Part shown: positions 58,026 to 64,000 of the stretch, piece by piece
Layout: every line of letters starts with the position of its first letter
Position numbering within the stretch: the first letter of the stretch is position 1
Source: JANMDU01 sp031376455
Lineage (GTDB): Bacteria > Pseudomonadota > Gammaproteobacteria > Burkholderiales > Burkholderiaceae_C
DNA: 64,000 bases
Reading direction: 5' to 3'
Assembly (NCBI GenBank): GCA_031376455.1
Contig: JANMDU010000003.1
Location: forward strand, 1 to 64,000
The notes under the pieces: model-generated
The model's input: the letters and a program-made list of their open reading frames with translations, nothing else
What the model was told of the DNA's origin: nothing
The model's database searches: none
Made by a program: the position numbers and the translations under genes

Positions 58026-58060
58026 GCGCGTACGAGAGGCCGCTAGCCTCTCGTACGCGC
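58026..58060. terminator. Perfect 15-bp hairpin between convergent genes
   Basis: GCGCGTACGAGAGGC (58026-58040), loop CGCTA, GCCTCTCGTACGCGC (58046-58060). It overlaps the last codons of the CorA-type gene (RTRG and stop) and lies 40 bases after the amidohydrolase stop. An AAAAAT run on the plus strand follows, not a T-run; it may stop transcription on the minus strand or protect both 3' ends. Confidence 0.65.
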
Positions 58061-59212
58061 CAAAAATCTCTTGCGCCAAAACACGATGCCTAAAGCACCG
58101 GCTACGAACACCATGCTGCCAAGCGCCCACCAAAAACCGTTTTGTGAATGGATGAAAGGCAGAAACTCGAAATTCATGCCAAAAATACCCGCAATCAAAT
58201 TGAGGGGTAGAAAAATAGCTGTCAGTGCGGTGAGCGTTCGCATGATGTCATTGGTGCGGTTGCTTTGCGCAGAAAAATGGATTTGCACCACCGTCTCTGC
58301 GGATTGCTCCAAGCGGCGCGCGTGATGCATCACGCGCGTGATGTGCTCCATCACATCGCGTGCTCGCGCGATCAGCTGGTCTCGCTGGTTCTGCGCCTTG
58401 GTCGCATCGCTGTGAAATGTGGACAACGGCGATTCTTGGATCGTATCGAGCCATTCTTGGATCGCATCATGCTGCTCATCGCATAAATCCTCCAAGACGT
58501 GGAGCTGGCTGCGTGCCTTCATCAAAGCGCCCCAATTGTTAAAGCGCGAAGTGGGTTTGAGCAATTGCGCCTGCCAGTGGTCGAGCTGTGTGGAGAGCTC
58601 TTTGCGTAAATCCAAATAACTGTCCACCATCACATTGATCATGCGAAGCGCTAAATCTGCGGGGTTTAGTGGGATTCGGCTGCGGGCGCTGACGGCATCC
58701 ACACTGTTTTTCGCATCGTCAAGAAAGCGCTGAACAAAGCTGCGCGCTGCGTAGCAACCACGCGGATGCACCGTGATCAGCAAGCGATCAAACACCGCAA
58801 AGCCGACGGCTTTGGAGCTGATCCGTTTGAAATGCGGCTCGCTCTTATCTCGCAAGGAAGCGGGTAAGGACGCTGGAGGTGGCGTGGTGTGATGATGGTA
58901 AGCATCTTTTGCCGCCTCCTGAGTGCTTTCGTGCTGCATCTCTGCGGGCGTGGCCAAGCGACGAAACACAATCAAATCGTAGATGGAGGTGAAATCGTAG
59001 TGCGAGGGGTGCTGCGCATTCTGAATATCCTCCAGATGCACATCAAGCACAGCCGAGCCGCCTAGCCGATGTGCGGCTTGCTGCAACGCACCTTGATACT
59101 GCGAAAAATCGTCTCGATCCAAATAAATCCAGACAAAGCCATCCGGTGGTGCTTGCTCGGGCACTTCGCTGGCAAAGCGTAGCGTGTCAGCAGTGAATTC
59201 TAGGATTTGCAT
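58043..59212 (-). CDS. CorA/ZntB-family divalent cation transporter
   Basis: A 389-residue protein with a large cytoplasmic domain and two C-terminal membrane helices; the signature FGMNFEF contains the GMN motif at the first helix end (LIAGIFGMNFEFLPFIHSQN). Members carry Mg2+, Ni2+ or Zn2+; the subfamily cannot be set. Start ATG 59212 is taken because MQILEF begins the conserved domain; a TTG six codons upstream is the alternative. A His-rich patch DAYHHHTTPP in the cytoplasmic domain could bind metal. Confidence 0.85.
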   Translation of the reverse strand: MQILEFTADTLRFASEVPEQAPPDGFVWIYLDRDDFSQYQGALQQAAHRLGGSAVLDVHLEDIQNAQHPSHYDFTSIYDLIVFRRLATPAEMQHESTQEAAKDAYHHHTTPPPASLPASLRDKSEPHFKRISSKAVGFAVFDRLLITVHPRGCYAARSFVQRFLDDAKNSVDAVSARSRIPLNPADLALRMINVMVDSYLDLRKELSTQLDHWQAQLLKPTSRFNNWGALMKARSQLHVLEDLCDEQHDAIQEWLDTIQESPLSTFHSDATKAQNQRDQLIARARDVMEHITRVMHHARRLEQSAETVVQIHFSAQSNRTNDIMRTLTALTAIFLPLNLIAGIFGMNFEFLPFIHSQNGFWWALGSMVFVAGALGIVFWRKRFLARTRG

Positions 59213-59273
59213 GAGTAGATTATTGGGCAATTCATGCCTTTGGGCGAGTCAGCGCCACATTTTTAAGCCAAAA

Positions 59274-59336
59274 GCATGCTTAGCCGGCGTATTAGCTGCG
59301 CAGAGTGCTATTTATTTTATAGCGTTACACTTAAGC
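59274..59336 (-). repeat. Short repeat copy 20, at the 5' end of the metallo-hydrolase gene
   Basis: Minus-oriented: GCATGCTTAGCCGGCGTATT, AGCTGCGCAGAGTGCTATTT, ATTTTATAGCG. It contains the only in-frame ATG upstream of the conserved part of the next gene. Confidence 0.9.
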
Positions 59337-59992
59337 GCATACTGCACTACATCACCGTTCCTGTTACGCCTTTTCAGCAAAATTGCTCCATCATTTGGTG
59401 TGATGCAGCCAAGCTGGCCGCCATCGTTGATCCGGGCGGCGACATTGACAAACTCTTGGCTGCTGTCAAGAAAACAGGCAGCAAGCTCGAACAAATCTGG
59501 CTCACACACGCGCACATCGATCACGCCGGCGCAACCGCCGAGCTCGCTGCGATGCTGCAAATTCCCATCATCGGGCCACACCAGGAAGATAAATTTTGGA
59601 TCGATCAATTGCCCGAGCAGGGCGCGATGTTTGGCTTTCCGCATTCAGATGCTTTTACGCCAACGCGCTGGCTCGAAGATGGCGATACGGTGAGCTTAGG
59701 CGGGCACACGTTGACCGTACGCCATTGCCCAGGCCATACGCCGGGGCATGTGGTGTTTCACTCCGTCGACCTCAATCGCGCTTTTGTGGGGGACGTATTG
59801 TTCGCCGGCAGCATAGGGCGCACAGATTTTCCGCGCGGCAACCATGCAGATTTGATCGCGAGCATCACTGAGCGCCTGTGGCCCTATGGCAACGACACAG
59901 TTTTCATCCCCGGGCATGGGCCAGAGAGAGCACGTTTGGCGCTGAGCGGCAGAGTAATCCGTATGTGGGTGGGACGTGAGTTTGCTATTTAA
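59276..59992 (+). CDS. Metallo-beta-lactamase-fold hydrolase (glyoxalase II-like), with repeat-derived ends
   Basis: A 238-residue protein of the glyoxalase II/MBL fold: VPVTPFQQNCSIIWCD, metal motif THAHIDHAG, HCPGHTPGHVVFH, FVGDVLFAGSIGRTDFPRGN and PGHGP. Two ends are abnormal. The family usually starts at M-LHY-x-T-VPVTP, but here that Met codon is ATA (59339-59341) and the only upstream ATG is in the repeat, giving a 21-residue extension. At the 3' end the usual tail is found in another frame (FGAERQSNPYVGGT, stop at 59977-59979) after an (AG)4 tract at 59923-59930; the frame as written ends in the next repeat. See findings. Confidence 0.8.
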   Translation: MLSRRISCAECYLFYSVTLKRILHYITVPVTPFQQNCSIIWCDAAKLAAIVDPGGDIDKLLAAVKKTGSKLEQIWLTHAHIDHAGATAELAAMLQIPIIGPHQEDKFWIDQLPEQGAMFGFPHSDAFTPTRWLEDGDTVSLGGHTLTVRHCPGHTPGHVVFHSVDLNRAFVGDVLFAGSIGRTDFPRGNHADLIASITERLWPYGNDTVFIPGHGPERARLALSGRVIRMWVGREFAI

Positions 59993-60038
59993 TTCGTAGC
60001 ACTTTGCGCAGATGCTGCTTGGGCTAACGGCCCATTTT
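59982..60038 (+). repeat. Short repeat copy 21
   Basis: Plus-oriented: TTGCTATTTAATTCGTAGCA, CTTTGCGCAGATGCTGCTTG, GGCTAACGGCC. It gives the metallo-hydrolase frame its current stop codon (TAA at 59990-59992). Confidence 0.85.
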
Positions 60039-60064
60039 TCTCTGAATATGTTTGGTGTGACTTA

Positions 60065-60213
60065 GGCCTGTGGAAGCCGTATTTGGGCGGGCTCATGGTT
60101 CCTTCTCGCGAGCATGGCGACACCCGTCGCCTGAAATGTTGAAGTAAAAACGCATTGCGTTTTTAAACGCTGCGATGCAAAAATCGCCCGCCCGAATACG
60201 GCTCCCACAGGCC
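60065..60213. repeat. Hairpin B of the composite repeat, copy 2
   Basis: GGCCTGTGGAAGCCGTATTT onward pairs with the GAATACGGCTCCCACAGGCC end; reverse complement of 51456-51603 with moderate divergence in the core. Confidence 0.88.
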
Positions 60214-60304
60214 GGTGGTTGGCGCGGCGAAGCAGGATCGCAGCCCGGGAACAATATTTGCAATTGCCACCACTGGCACGCAAAGATATTTTGCGCTACG
60301 AACA

Positions 60305-60458
60305 GGCCGCGAGGGTTGGGGTTGCTGCGGCTGCCGATTTTCGCAGCACAGGCTAAATAAACGCGAAGCGTTTTGGTTTCTTATCTTGCGGCAAGTGCCG
60401 CAAATCCCGAGCAGGGTACATGAGGCAGACGCAGCAGCCCCAACCCTCGTAGCCGCTC
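60305..60458. repeat. Hairpin A of the composite repeat, copy 2
   Basis: GGCCGCGAGGGTTGGGGTTG...GCCCCAACCCTCGTAGCCGC; reverse complement of 51211-51364. Confidence 0.88.
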
Positions 60459-60483
60459 TATAGAAGTAAAGATATTCCGAGCA

Positions 60484-60547
60484 CTACAAAACTAATAGCG
60501 CCTCACGCATTAAATACGCCGGCTAATTGCCTAAAACGCTTAAAAAC
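60484..60547 (+). repeat. Short repeat copy 22
   Basis: Plus-oriented: AAAACTAATAGCGCCTCACG, CATTAAATACGCCGGCTAAT, TGCCTAAAACGCTTAAAA. It abuts the stop codon of the osmC-like gene. Confidence 0.88.
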
Positions 60548-61008
60548 TAAGCCTCAACCACATCAAAGCTCGTTGTGATCTCCGCCGTCTTGCCTAGCAT
60601 GATCGTGGCTGAGCAATATTTCTCGTGGCTCATGGCAATCGCGCGTTCTACGGCGGCCGCTTGCAAAGCTTTGCCAGTCACTGTGAAATGCATGTTGATC
60701 TTGGTGAATACTTTGGGATCAACTTCGGCGCGATCTGCAGACAGCTTGACGGAGCAACCGCGCACATCATGCCGGCCACGCTTCAAAATGAGCACCACGT
60801 CGTAGGCCGTGCAGCCACCCGTGCCGGCGAGGACGGCTTCCATCGGGCGGGGTGCTAGGTTTTGGCCGCCATTTTCGGGCTTGGCGGCATCTGGTGCGCC
60901 ATCCATCGTGAGCACATGGCCACTGCCTGTCTCTGCCACGAAGCCCATGCCTGAGCGGGTGCCCATTGTGCTGTTTGTGCCGCCTGTCCAACTAACCGTG
61001 CATTCCAT
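60547..61008 (-). CDS. OsmC-family peroxide-reducing protein (YhfA-like)
   Basis: A 153-residue OsmC/Ohr-fold protein with the two redox Cys at C66 (AGTGGCTAYDVV) and C132 (HEKYCSATIMLG) and APRPMEAVLAG before the first. OsmC-type enzymes reduce organic hydroperoxides with thiols. It is closer in sequence to the YhfA group than to Ohr. Start ATG 61008 follows GAAGGAATATCCG. Confidence 0.88.
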   Translation of the reverse strand: MECTVSWTGGTNSTMGTRSGMGFVAETGSGHVLTMDGAPDAAKPENGGQNLAPRPMEAVLAGTGGCTAYDVVLILKRGRHDVRGCSVKLSADRAEVDPKVFTKINMHFTVTGKALQAAAVERAIAMSHEKYCSATIMLGKTAEITTSFDVVEA

Positions 61009-61121
61009 CGGATATTCCTTCTAAACGTGATGCGATTATCACGCTTTTGATGCAACGCAGCATTTCAAGCTTTAGAATGATTGCTTGTCTCCTCAACCCC
61101 TCGAAAGATGGGTTAGTTCAC

Positions 61122-61153
61122 AGCCCCAGCCCGAAAGCGCTGGGGCTTTTTTT
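61122..61153 (+). terminator. Strong Rho-independent terminator in the ilvA leader
   Basis: AGCCCCAGC (61122-61130) pairs with GCTGGGGCT (61139-61147), followed by seven T. A weaker hairpin AACCC/GGGTT lies just upstream (61095-61114). The next gene on this strand is ilvA at 61192, and no plus-strand gene ends upstream within 1 kb, so this terminator must end a short leader transcript or a small RNA. Confidence 0.85.
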
Positions 61154-61191
61154 ATGACGCTGAGGCTTTTTTGTGGGTTTTACAATGCGAC

Positions 61192-62772
61192 ATGCCTAAA
61201 AACGCAAAAAAACAGCTCTCCCCCGCAGACTACCTCGCCAAAATCCTCAATGCTCGCGTGTATGACGTGGCTGTCGAGTCGGATCTCACGCCCGCCAAAC
61301 AGCTCTCGCAGCGCGTGAATAACACGGTGCTTTTAAAGCGCGAAGACCAGCAGCCGGTGTTTAGCTTCAAGCTGCGTGGGGCTTATAACAAGATGGCGCA
61401 TTTGTCGCCTGCGCAGCTTAAAAAAGGCGTGATTTGCGCCTCGGCGGGCAATCATGCGCAGGGCGTGGCACTCGGCGCAGGCAAGCTGGGCGCACGGGCG
61501 GTGATCGTGATGCCGACCACCACGCCGCAGATCAAAGTTGACGCAGTGCGCGGTTTGGGCGGCGAAGTGGTTTTGCATGGCGACAGCTATACCGATGCCT
61601 ACAACCATGCGCTCAGCATTGAGAAAAAGCAGGGGCTCACCTTCGTTCATCCGTTTGACGACCCCGATGTGATCGCTGGGCAGGGAACGATTGCGATGGA
61701 GATTTTGCGGCAAGTGCAGCGCGTCTCTAGCGGCAAACTCGATGCGGTGTTTGTCGCTATCGGTGGCGGTGGGCTGATCTCAGGTGTGGCCAATTACATC
61801 AAGGCCGTGCGGCCAGAGGTTAAAGTGATTGGCGTGCAGATGAATGATTCAGATGCGATGCTGCAATCGGTGAATGCGAAAAAACGCGTGACGCTCGCCG
61901 ACGTGGGTCTGTTTGCCGATGGCACGGCCGTCAAGCTCGTGGGCGAGGAAACATTTCGCGCCTCCAAAGGCTTGATTGATGAATTCGTGGTGGTCGATAC
62001 CGATTCAGTCTGCGCGGCGATCAAAGATATTTTTGTGGATACGCGTTCCATCGTGGAGCCCTCGGGCGCGTTGGCTGTGGCGGCGATCAAGCAATATGCA
62101 GCCAAGCACAAGACCAAGGGCGAGACCTATGCCGCGATTTTGTGCGGCGCGAATATGAATTTTGATCGGCTGCGTTTTGTGGCCGAGCGCGCGGAAGTGG
62201 GTGAGGAGCGCGAGGCGCTGTTTGCCGTCACCGTGCCCGAGGAGCGCGGCAGCTTTCGGCGCTTTTGCACGGCGGTAGCTGATTTACCGGGCGGTGCGCG
62301 CAATGTGACGGAATTCAATTACCGCATCTCGGACAATGCAAAAGCACACGTGTTCGTCGGACTCACGACGCATGGAAAAATAAATGGTGTGGGCGAAAGC
62401 GAAAAAATCGCTAAAAGCTTTACGAAAAAAGGCTTTGCCACGATTGATCTGACGCATGATGAACTCGCCAAAGAGCATCTGAGGCACATGGTGGGCGGCG
62501 CATCAAAATTAGCGCAAGACGAGCGGCTCATGCGCTTCATCTTCCCCGAGCGACCCGGCGCACTCATGAAATTTTTAAATGCCATGCGCCCGGGCTGGAA
62601 CATCACGCTGTTTCACTATCGCAACCAAGGCGCAGATTACGGGCGAATTTTGATTGGCCTGCAAGTGCCAAAAGCCGACGATAATGCTTTTTTACAATTT
62701 GTTGCAGATTTAGGCTATCCCGCCGTGGACGAAACAGCCAATCCGGCCTACCGTTTGTTTTTGAAGAATTGA
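61192..62772 (+). CDS. ilvA: Threonine ammonia-lyase, biosynthetic
   Basis: First step of isoleucine synthesis, threonine to 2-oxobutanoate. The PLP Lys is K60 in QPVFSFKLRGAYNKM; CASAGNHAQGVALGA and the phosphate loop VAIGGGGLISG follow. At 526 residues it has the full regulatory region: two ACT-like domains (ALFAVTVPEERGSFRRFCTA and MRFIFPERPGALMKFLNAM), so feedback control by isoleucine and valine is expected. Start ATG 61192. cobT follows after one base. Confidence 0.95.
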   Translation: MPKNAKKQLSPADYLAKILNARVYDVAVESDLTPAKQLSQRVNNTVLLKREDQQPVFSFKLRGAYNKMAHLSPAQLKKGVICASAGNHAQGVALGAGKLGARAVIVMPTTTPQIKVDAVRGLGGEVVLHGDSYTDAYNHALSIEKKQGLTFVHPFDDPDVIAGQGTIAMEILRQVQRVSSGKLDAVFVAIGGGGLISGVANYIKAVRPEVKVIGVQMNDSDAMLQSVNAKKRVTLADVGLFADGTAVKLVGEETFRASKGLIDEFVVVDTDSVCAAIKDIFVDTRSIVEPSGALAVAAIKQYAAKHKTKGETYAAILCGANMNFDRLRFVAERAEVGEEREALFAVTVPEERGSFRRFCTAVADLPGGARNVTEFNYRISDNAKAHVFVGLTTHGKINGVGESEKIAKSFTKKGFATIDLTHDELAKEHLRHMVGGASKLAQDERLMRFIFPERPGALMKFLNAMRPGWNITLFHYRNQGADYGRILIGLQVPKADDNAFLQFVADLGYPAVDETANPAYRLFLKN

Positions 62773-62773
62773 T

Positions 62774-63859
62774 ATGACAGCCAGCTTGATTCAACTTCCC
62801 GAGATCGCATCCATTCGCACAGGCCTGGCCGCCGTGCAGCTGGCCAATAAGTTGCAGCACAAGCTGGATCAAAAAACCAAACCCTTGGGCTCACTCGGCC
62901 AGCTCGAAGCCTTGGCCGTGCAAATGGGCTTGATTCAAAACAGCGAGACGGTGAGCTTGAAGCAGCCGCAGATTGTGGTGTTTGCAGGCGATCACGGCAT
63001 CGTGGATGAAGGGGTCTCTGCTTATCCGCAAGCTGTGACGGCGCAGATGGTGGCCAACATGCTGGGCAGCAGTGACAAAAATGGTGGCAAAAAAGGCGGC
63101 GCGGCGGTCAATGTGCTCGCGCATCAACACAATTTCAACCTCACCGTGGTGGATGCGGGCGTGGCGAGCATTTTGCCTGAGCATCCGCAGCTCTTGCAAC
63201 TGAAAATCGCGCCAAGCACGCGCAACAGCGTGCTTGCACCTGCCATGAGTGATTTGCAAGCGGTTGCGGCGCTACAAGCCGGCATGGGGGTCGTGCGCTC
63301 GCTGGCGGGCAATGTGGTGGCCTTCGGCGAGATGGGCATTGGCAACACATCGAGCGCCGCGCTAATTTTGTCGATGTTCACACCGATTCCGATTGAAGAT
63401 TGCGCGGGGCGCGGTACGGGGCTGACCGATGAGCAGATGAAGAAGAAGGTGTTTGCGCTCACGCGCGCGCGCAAACGGCATCATGGCATCAAAAAACCGT
63501 TTGAGATTTTGTGTGCAGTGGGCGGTTTTGAGATCGCGATGATGGCGGGCGCGATGCTACAAGCCGCCTCTGAGCGGCGCGTGATTTTGGTCGATGGTTT
63601 TATTGCAGGCGCAGCGGCTTTGGTCGCCGTGGGCCTCGCTCCGGCAGCGAAAGATTACATGGTGTTCACGCATGTGGGCGCAGAGTTTGGGCATCAGGCG
63701 ATGCTGAAAGCTTTGGCTGCATTGCCGTTGCTCGATTTGGGATTGCGATTAGGCGAGGGCACGGGCGCTTTGCTGGCTTGGCCATTGGTCGTGTCGAGCG
63801 CTCGCTTGCTCAATGAGATGGCGAGCTTTGAATCGGCAGGGGTGTCGCAAAAGGTTTGA
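62774..63859 (+). CDS. cobT: Nicotinate-nucleotide--dimethylbenzimidazole phosphoribosyltransferase
   Basis: Makes alpha-ribazole phosphate for the lower ligand of cobalamin. The 361-residue protein has the early KPLGSLGQLEALAVQMG block, VFAGDHGIVDEGVSAYPQ, FGEMGIGNTSSAAL, and the catalytic Glu in LRLGEGTGALLAW. An internal stretch (SSDKNGGKKGGAAVN) is Gly/Lys-rich. The gene begins one base after the ilvA stop, so both are co-transcribed although their pathways differ. Other cob genes may lie to the right of the window. Confidence 0.95.
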   Translation: MTASLIQLPEIASIRTGLAAVQLANKLQHKLDQKTKPLGSLGQLEALAVQMGLIQNSETVSLKQPQIVVFAGDHGIVDEGVSAYPQAVTAQMVANMLGSSDKNGGKKGGAAVNVLAHQHNFNLTVVDAGVASILPEHPQLLQLKIAPSTRNSVLAPAMSDLQAVAALQAGMGVVRSLAGNVVAFGEMGIGNTSSAALILSMFTPIPIEDCAGRGTGLTDEQMKKKVFALTRARKRHHGIKKPFEILCAVGGFEIAMMAGAMLQAASERRVILVDGFIAGAAALVAVGLAPAAKDYMVFTHVGAEFGHQAMLKALAALPLLDLGLRLGEGTGALLAWPLVVSSARLLNEMASFESAGVSQKV

Positions 63860-63879
63860 GGCGATTGGCGTGCTGAAAA

Positions 63880-63980
63880 GAAGAACACGGAAGGCACGGA
63901 AACTCCACGGAAGACACAGAAAATAGCCGTTTGTTTTTTCAGTGTCTTCCGTGCTACTTTCGTGACTTCCGTGTTCTTCC
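63880..63980. repeat. CACGGAAG-type inverted repeat downstream of cobT
   Basis: AGAAGAACACGGAAGGCACG with CCACGGAAGACACAG on the left; TGTCTTCCGTGCTAC and CGTGACTTCCGTGTTCTTCC on the right. Same family as 7550-7648. No gene is seen from 63860 to the window end. Confidence 0.82.
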
Positions 63981-64000
63981 AAACTTCAAGAGCGCAAACT

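Larger units (their letters stand above)
59982..60547 (-). repeat. Composite repeat unit, copy 2 (about 566 bp, inverted relative to copy 1)
   Basis: Plus-strand order: short repeat (59982-60038), hairpin B (60065-60213), spacer with recognisable similarity to the spacer of copy 1, hairpin A (60305-60458), short repeat (60484-60547). Fills the 554-base gap between the metallo-hydrolase and osmC-like genes. No gene seen in it. Confidence 0.88.

Noticed and set aside
51126..60547. Composite transposon bounded by the two inverted composite elements
   Set aside because: The genes between are ordinary single-function genes and no transposase or recombinase is encoded there; the pair is better described as dispersed repeats.

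Overview
The window is an ordinary chromosomal stretch of a betaproteobacterium. Marker gene orders that I know from Burkholderiales support this: lptA-lptB-rpoN, purE-purK-sua5, tsaB-rimI-udg, and type IV pilin genes followed by TfpX and PglL-like genes. The short-repeat landscape looks most like Comamonadaceae, but genus cannot be set from sequence alone. I see no phage, no full insertion sequence, no CRISPR array, no rRNA and no tRNA. || Layout: 1-4.3 kb holds yebC (partial), a PaaI thioesterase, ung, trpC and modCB, all on the minus strand. 4.5-9.2 kb holds lptA-lptB-rpoN (overlapping operon) and an rlmL-like methyltransferase. 9.2-10.6 kb is a three-gene toxin-like cassette (74-aa ORF, AbiEii-like nucleotidyltransferase, PIN nuclease). 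10.8-16.0 kb is a type IV pilin and pilin-glycosylation locus with a textbook sigma-54 promoter in front of pilA. 16.0-28.8 kb is housekeeping: GDSL-like lipoprotein, purEK-sua5, a CnoX-like thioredoxin, glycine-zipper protein, apt, an RRM protein, an ECF sigma/anti-sigma pair, family-4 UDG, rimI and tsaB. 29.8-39.6 kb is an all-minus catabolic cluster: AraC regulator, three solute-binding proteins of three transporter classes, FAH hydrolase, VOC protein, cupin, aldehyde dehydrogenase, Ldh-family oxidoreductase, DoxX and diheme cytochrome c. 40-49 kb has purL, a TonB/ExbBDD-like set and glmU. 49-64 kb has assorted enzymes, cytochrome c'/b561, CorA-type transporter, metallo-hydrolase, OsmC, ilvA and cobT. 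|| The outstanding signal is a family of about 55-bp repeats (22 copies recognised by eye; consensus GCTAT-N6..8-ATAGC-xxx-TGCGCAG-N5..9-GCCGGC). Thirteen copies sit inside reading frames of unrelated, mostly housekeeping proteins without breaking them, so they add 15-25 residues to each protein (ModC, RpoN, RlmL, PglL, Sua5, PurK, CnoX, a BtuF-like protein, UDG, TsaB, PurL, GlmU, LigB-type dioxygenase). PurL alone carries insertions of four different repeat families. Two copies of a composite non-coding element of about 570 bp (two long hairpins bracketed by the short repeat) lie in opposite orientation 8.8 kb apart. The catabolic cluster at 28.4-40.05 kb is free of the short repeat, which fits a later arrival. 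|| All calls come from reading the sequence and the translated frames; no database search was run. Repeat boundaries are approximate to within about 5-10 bases.
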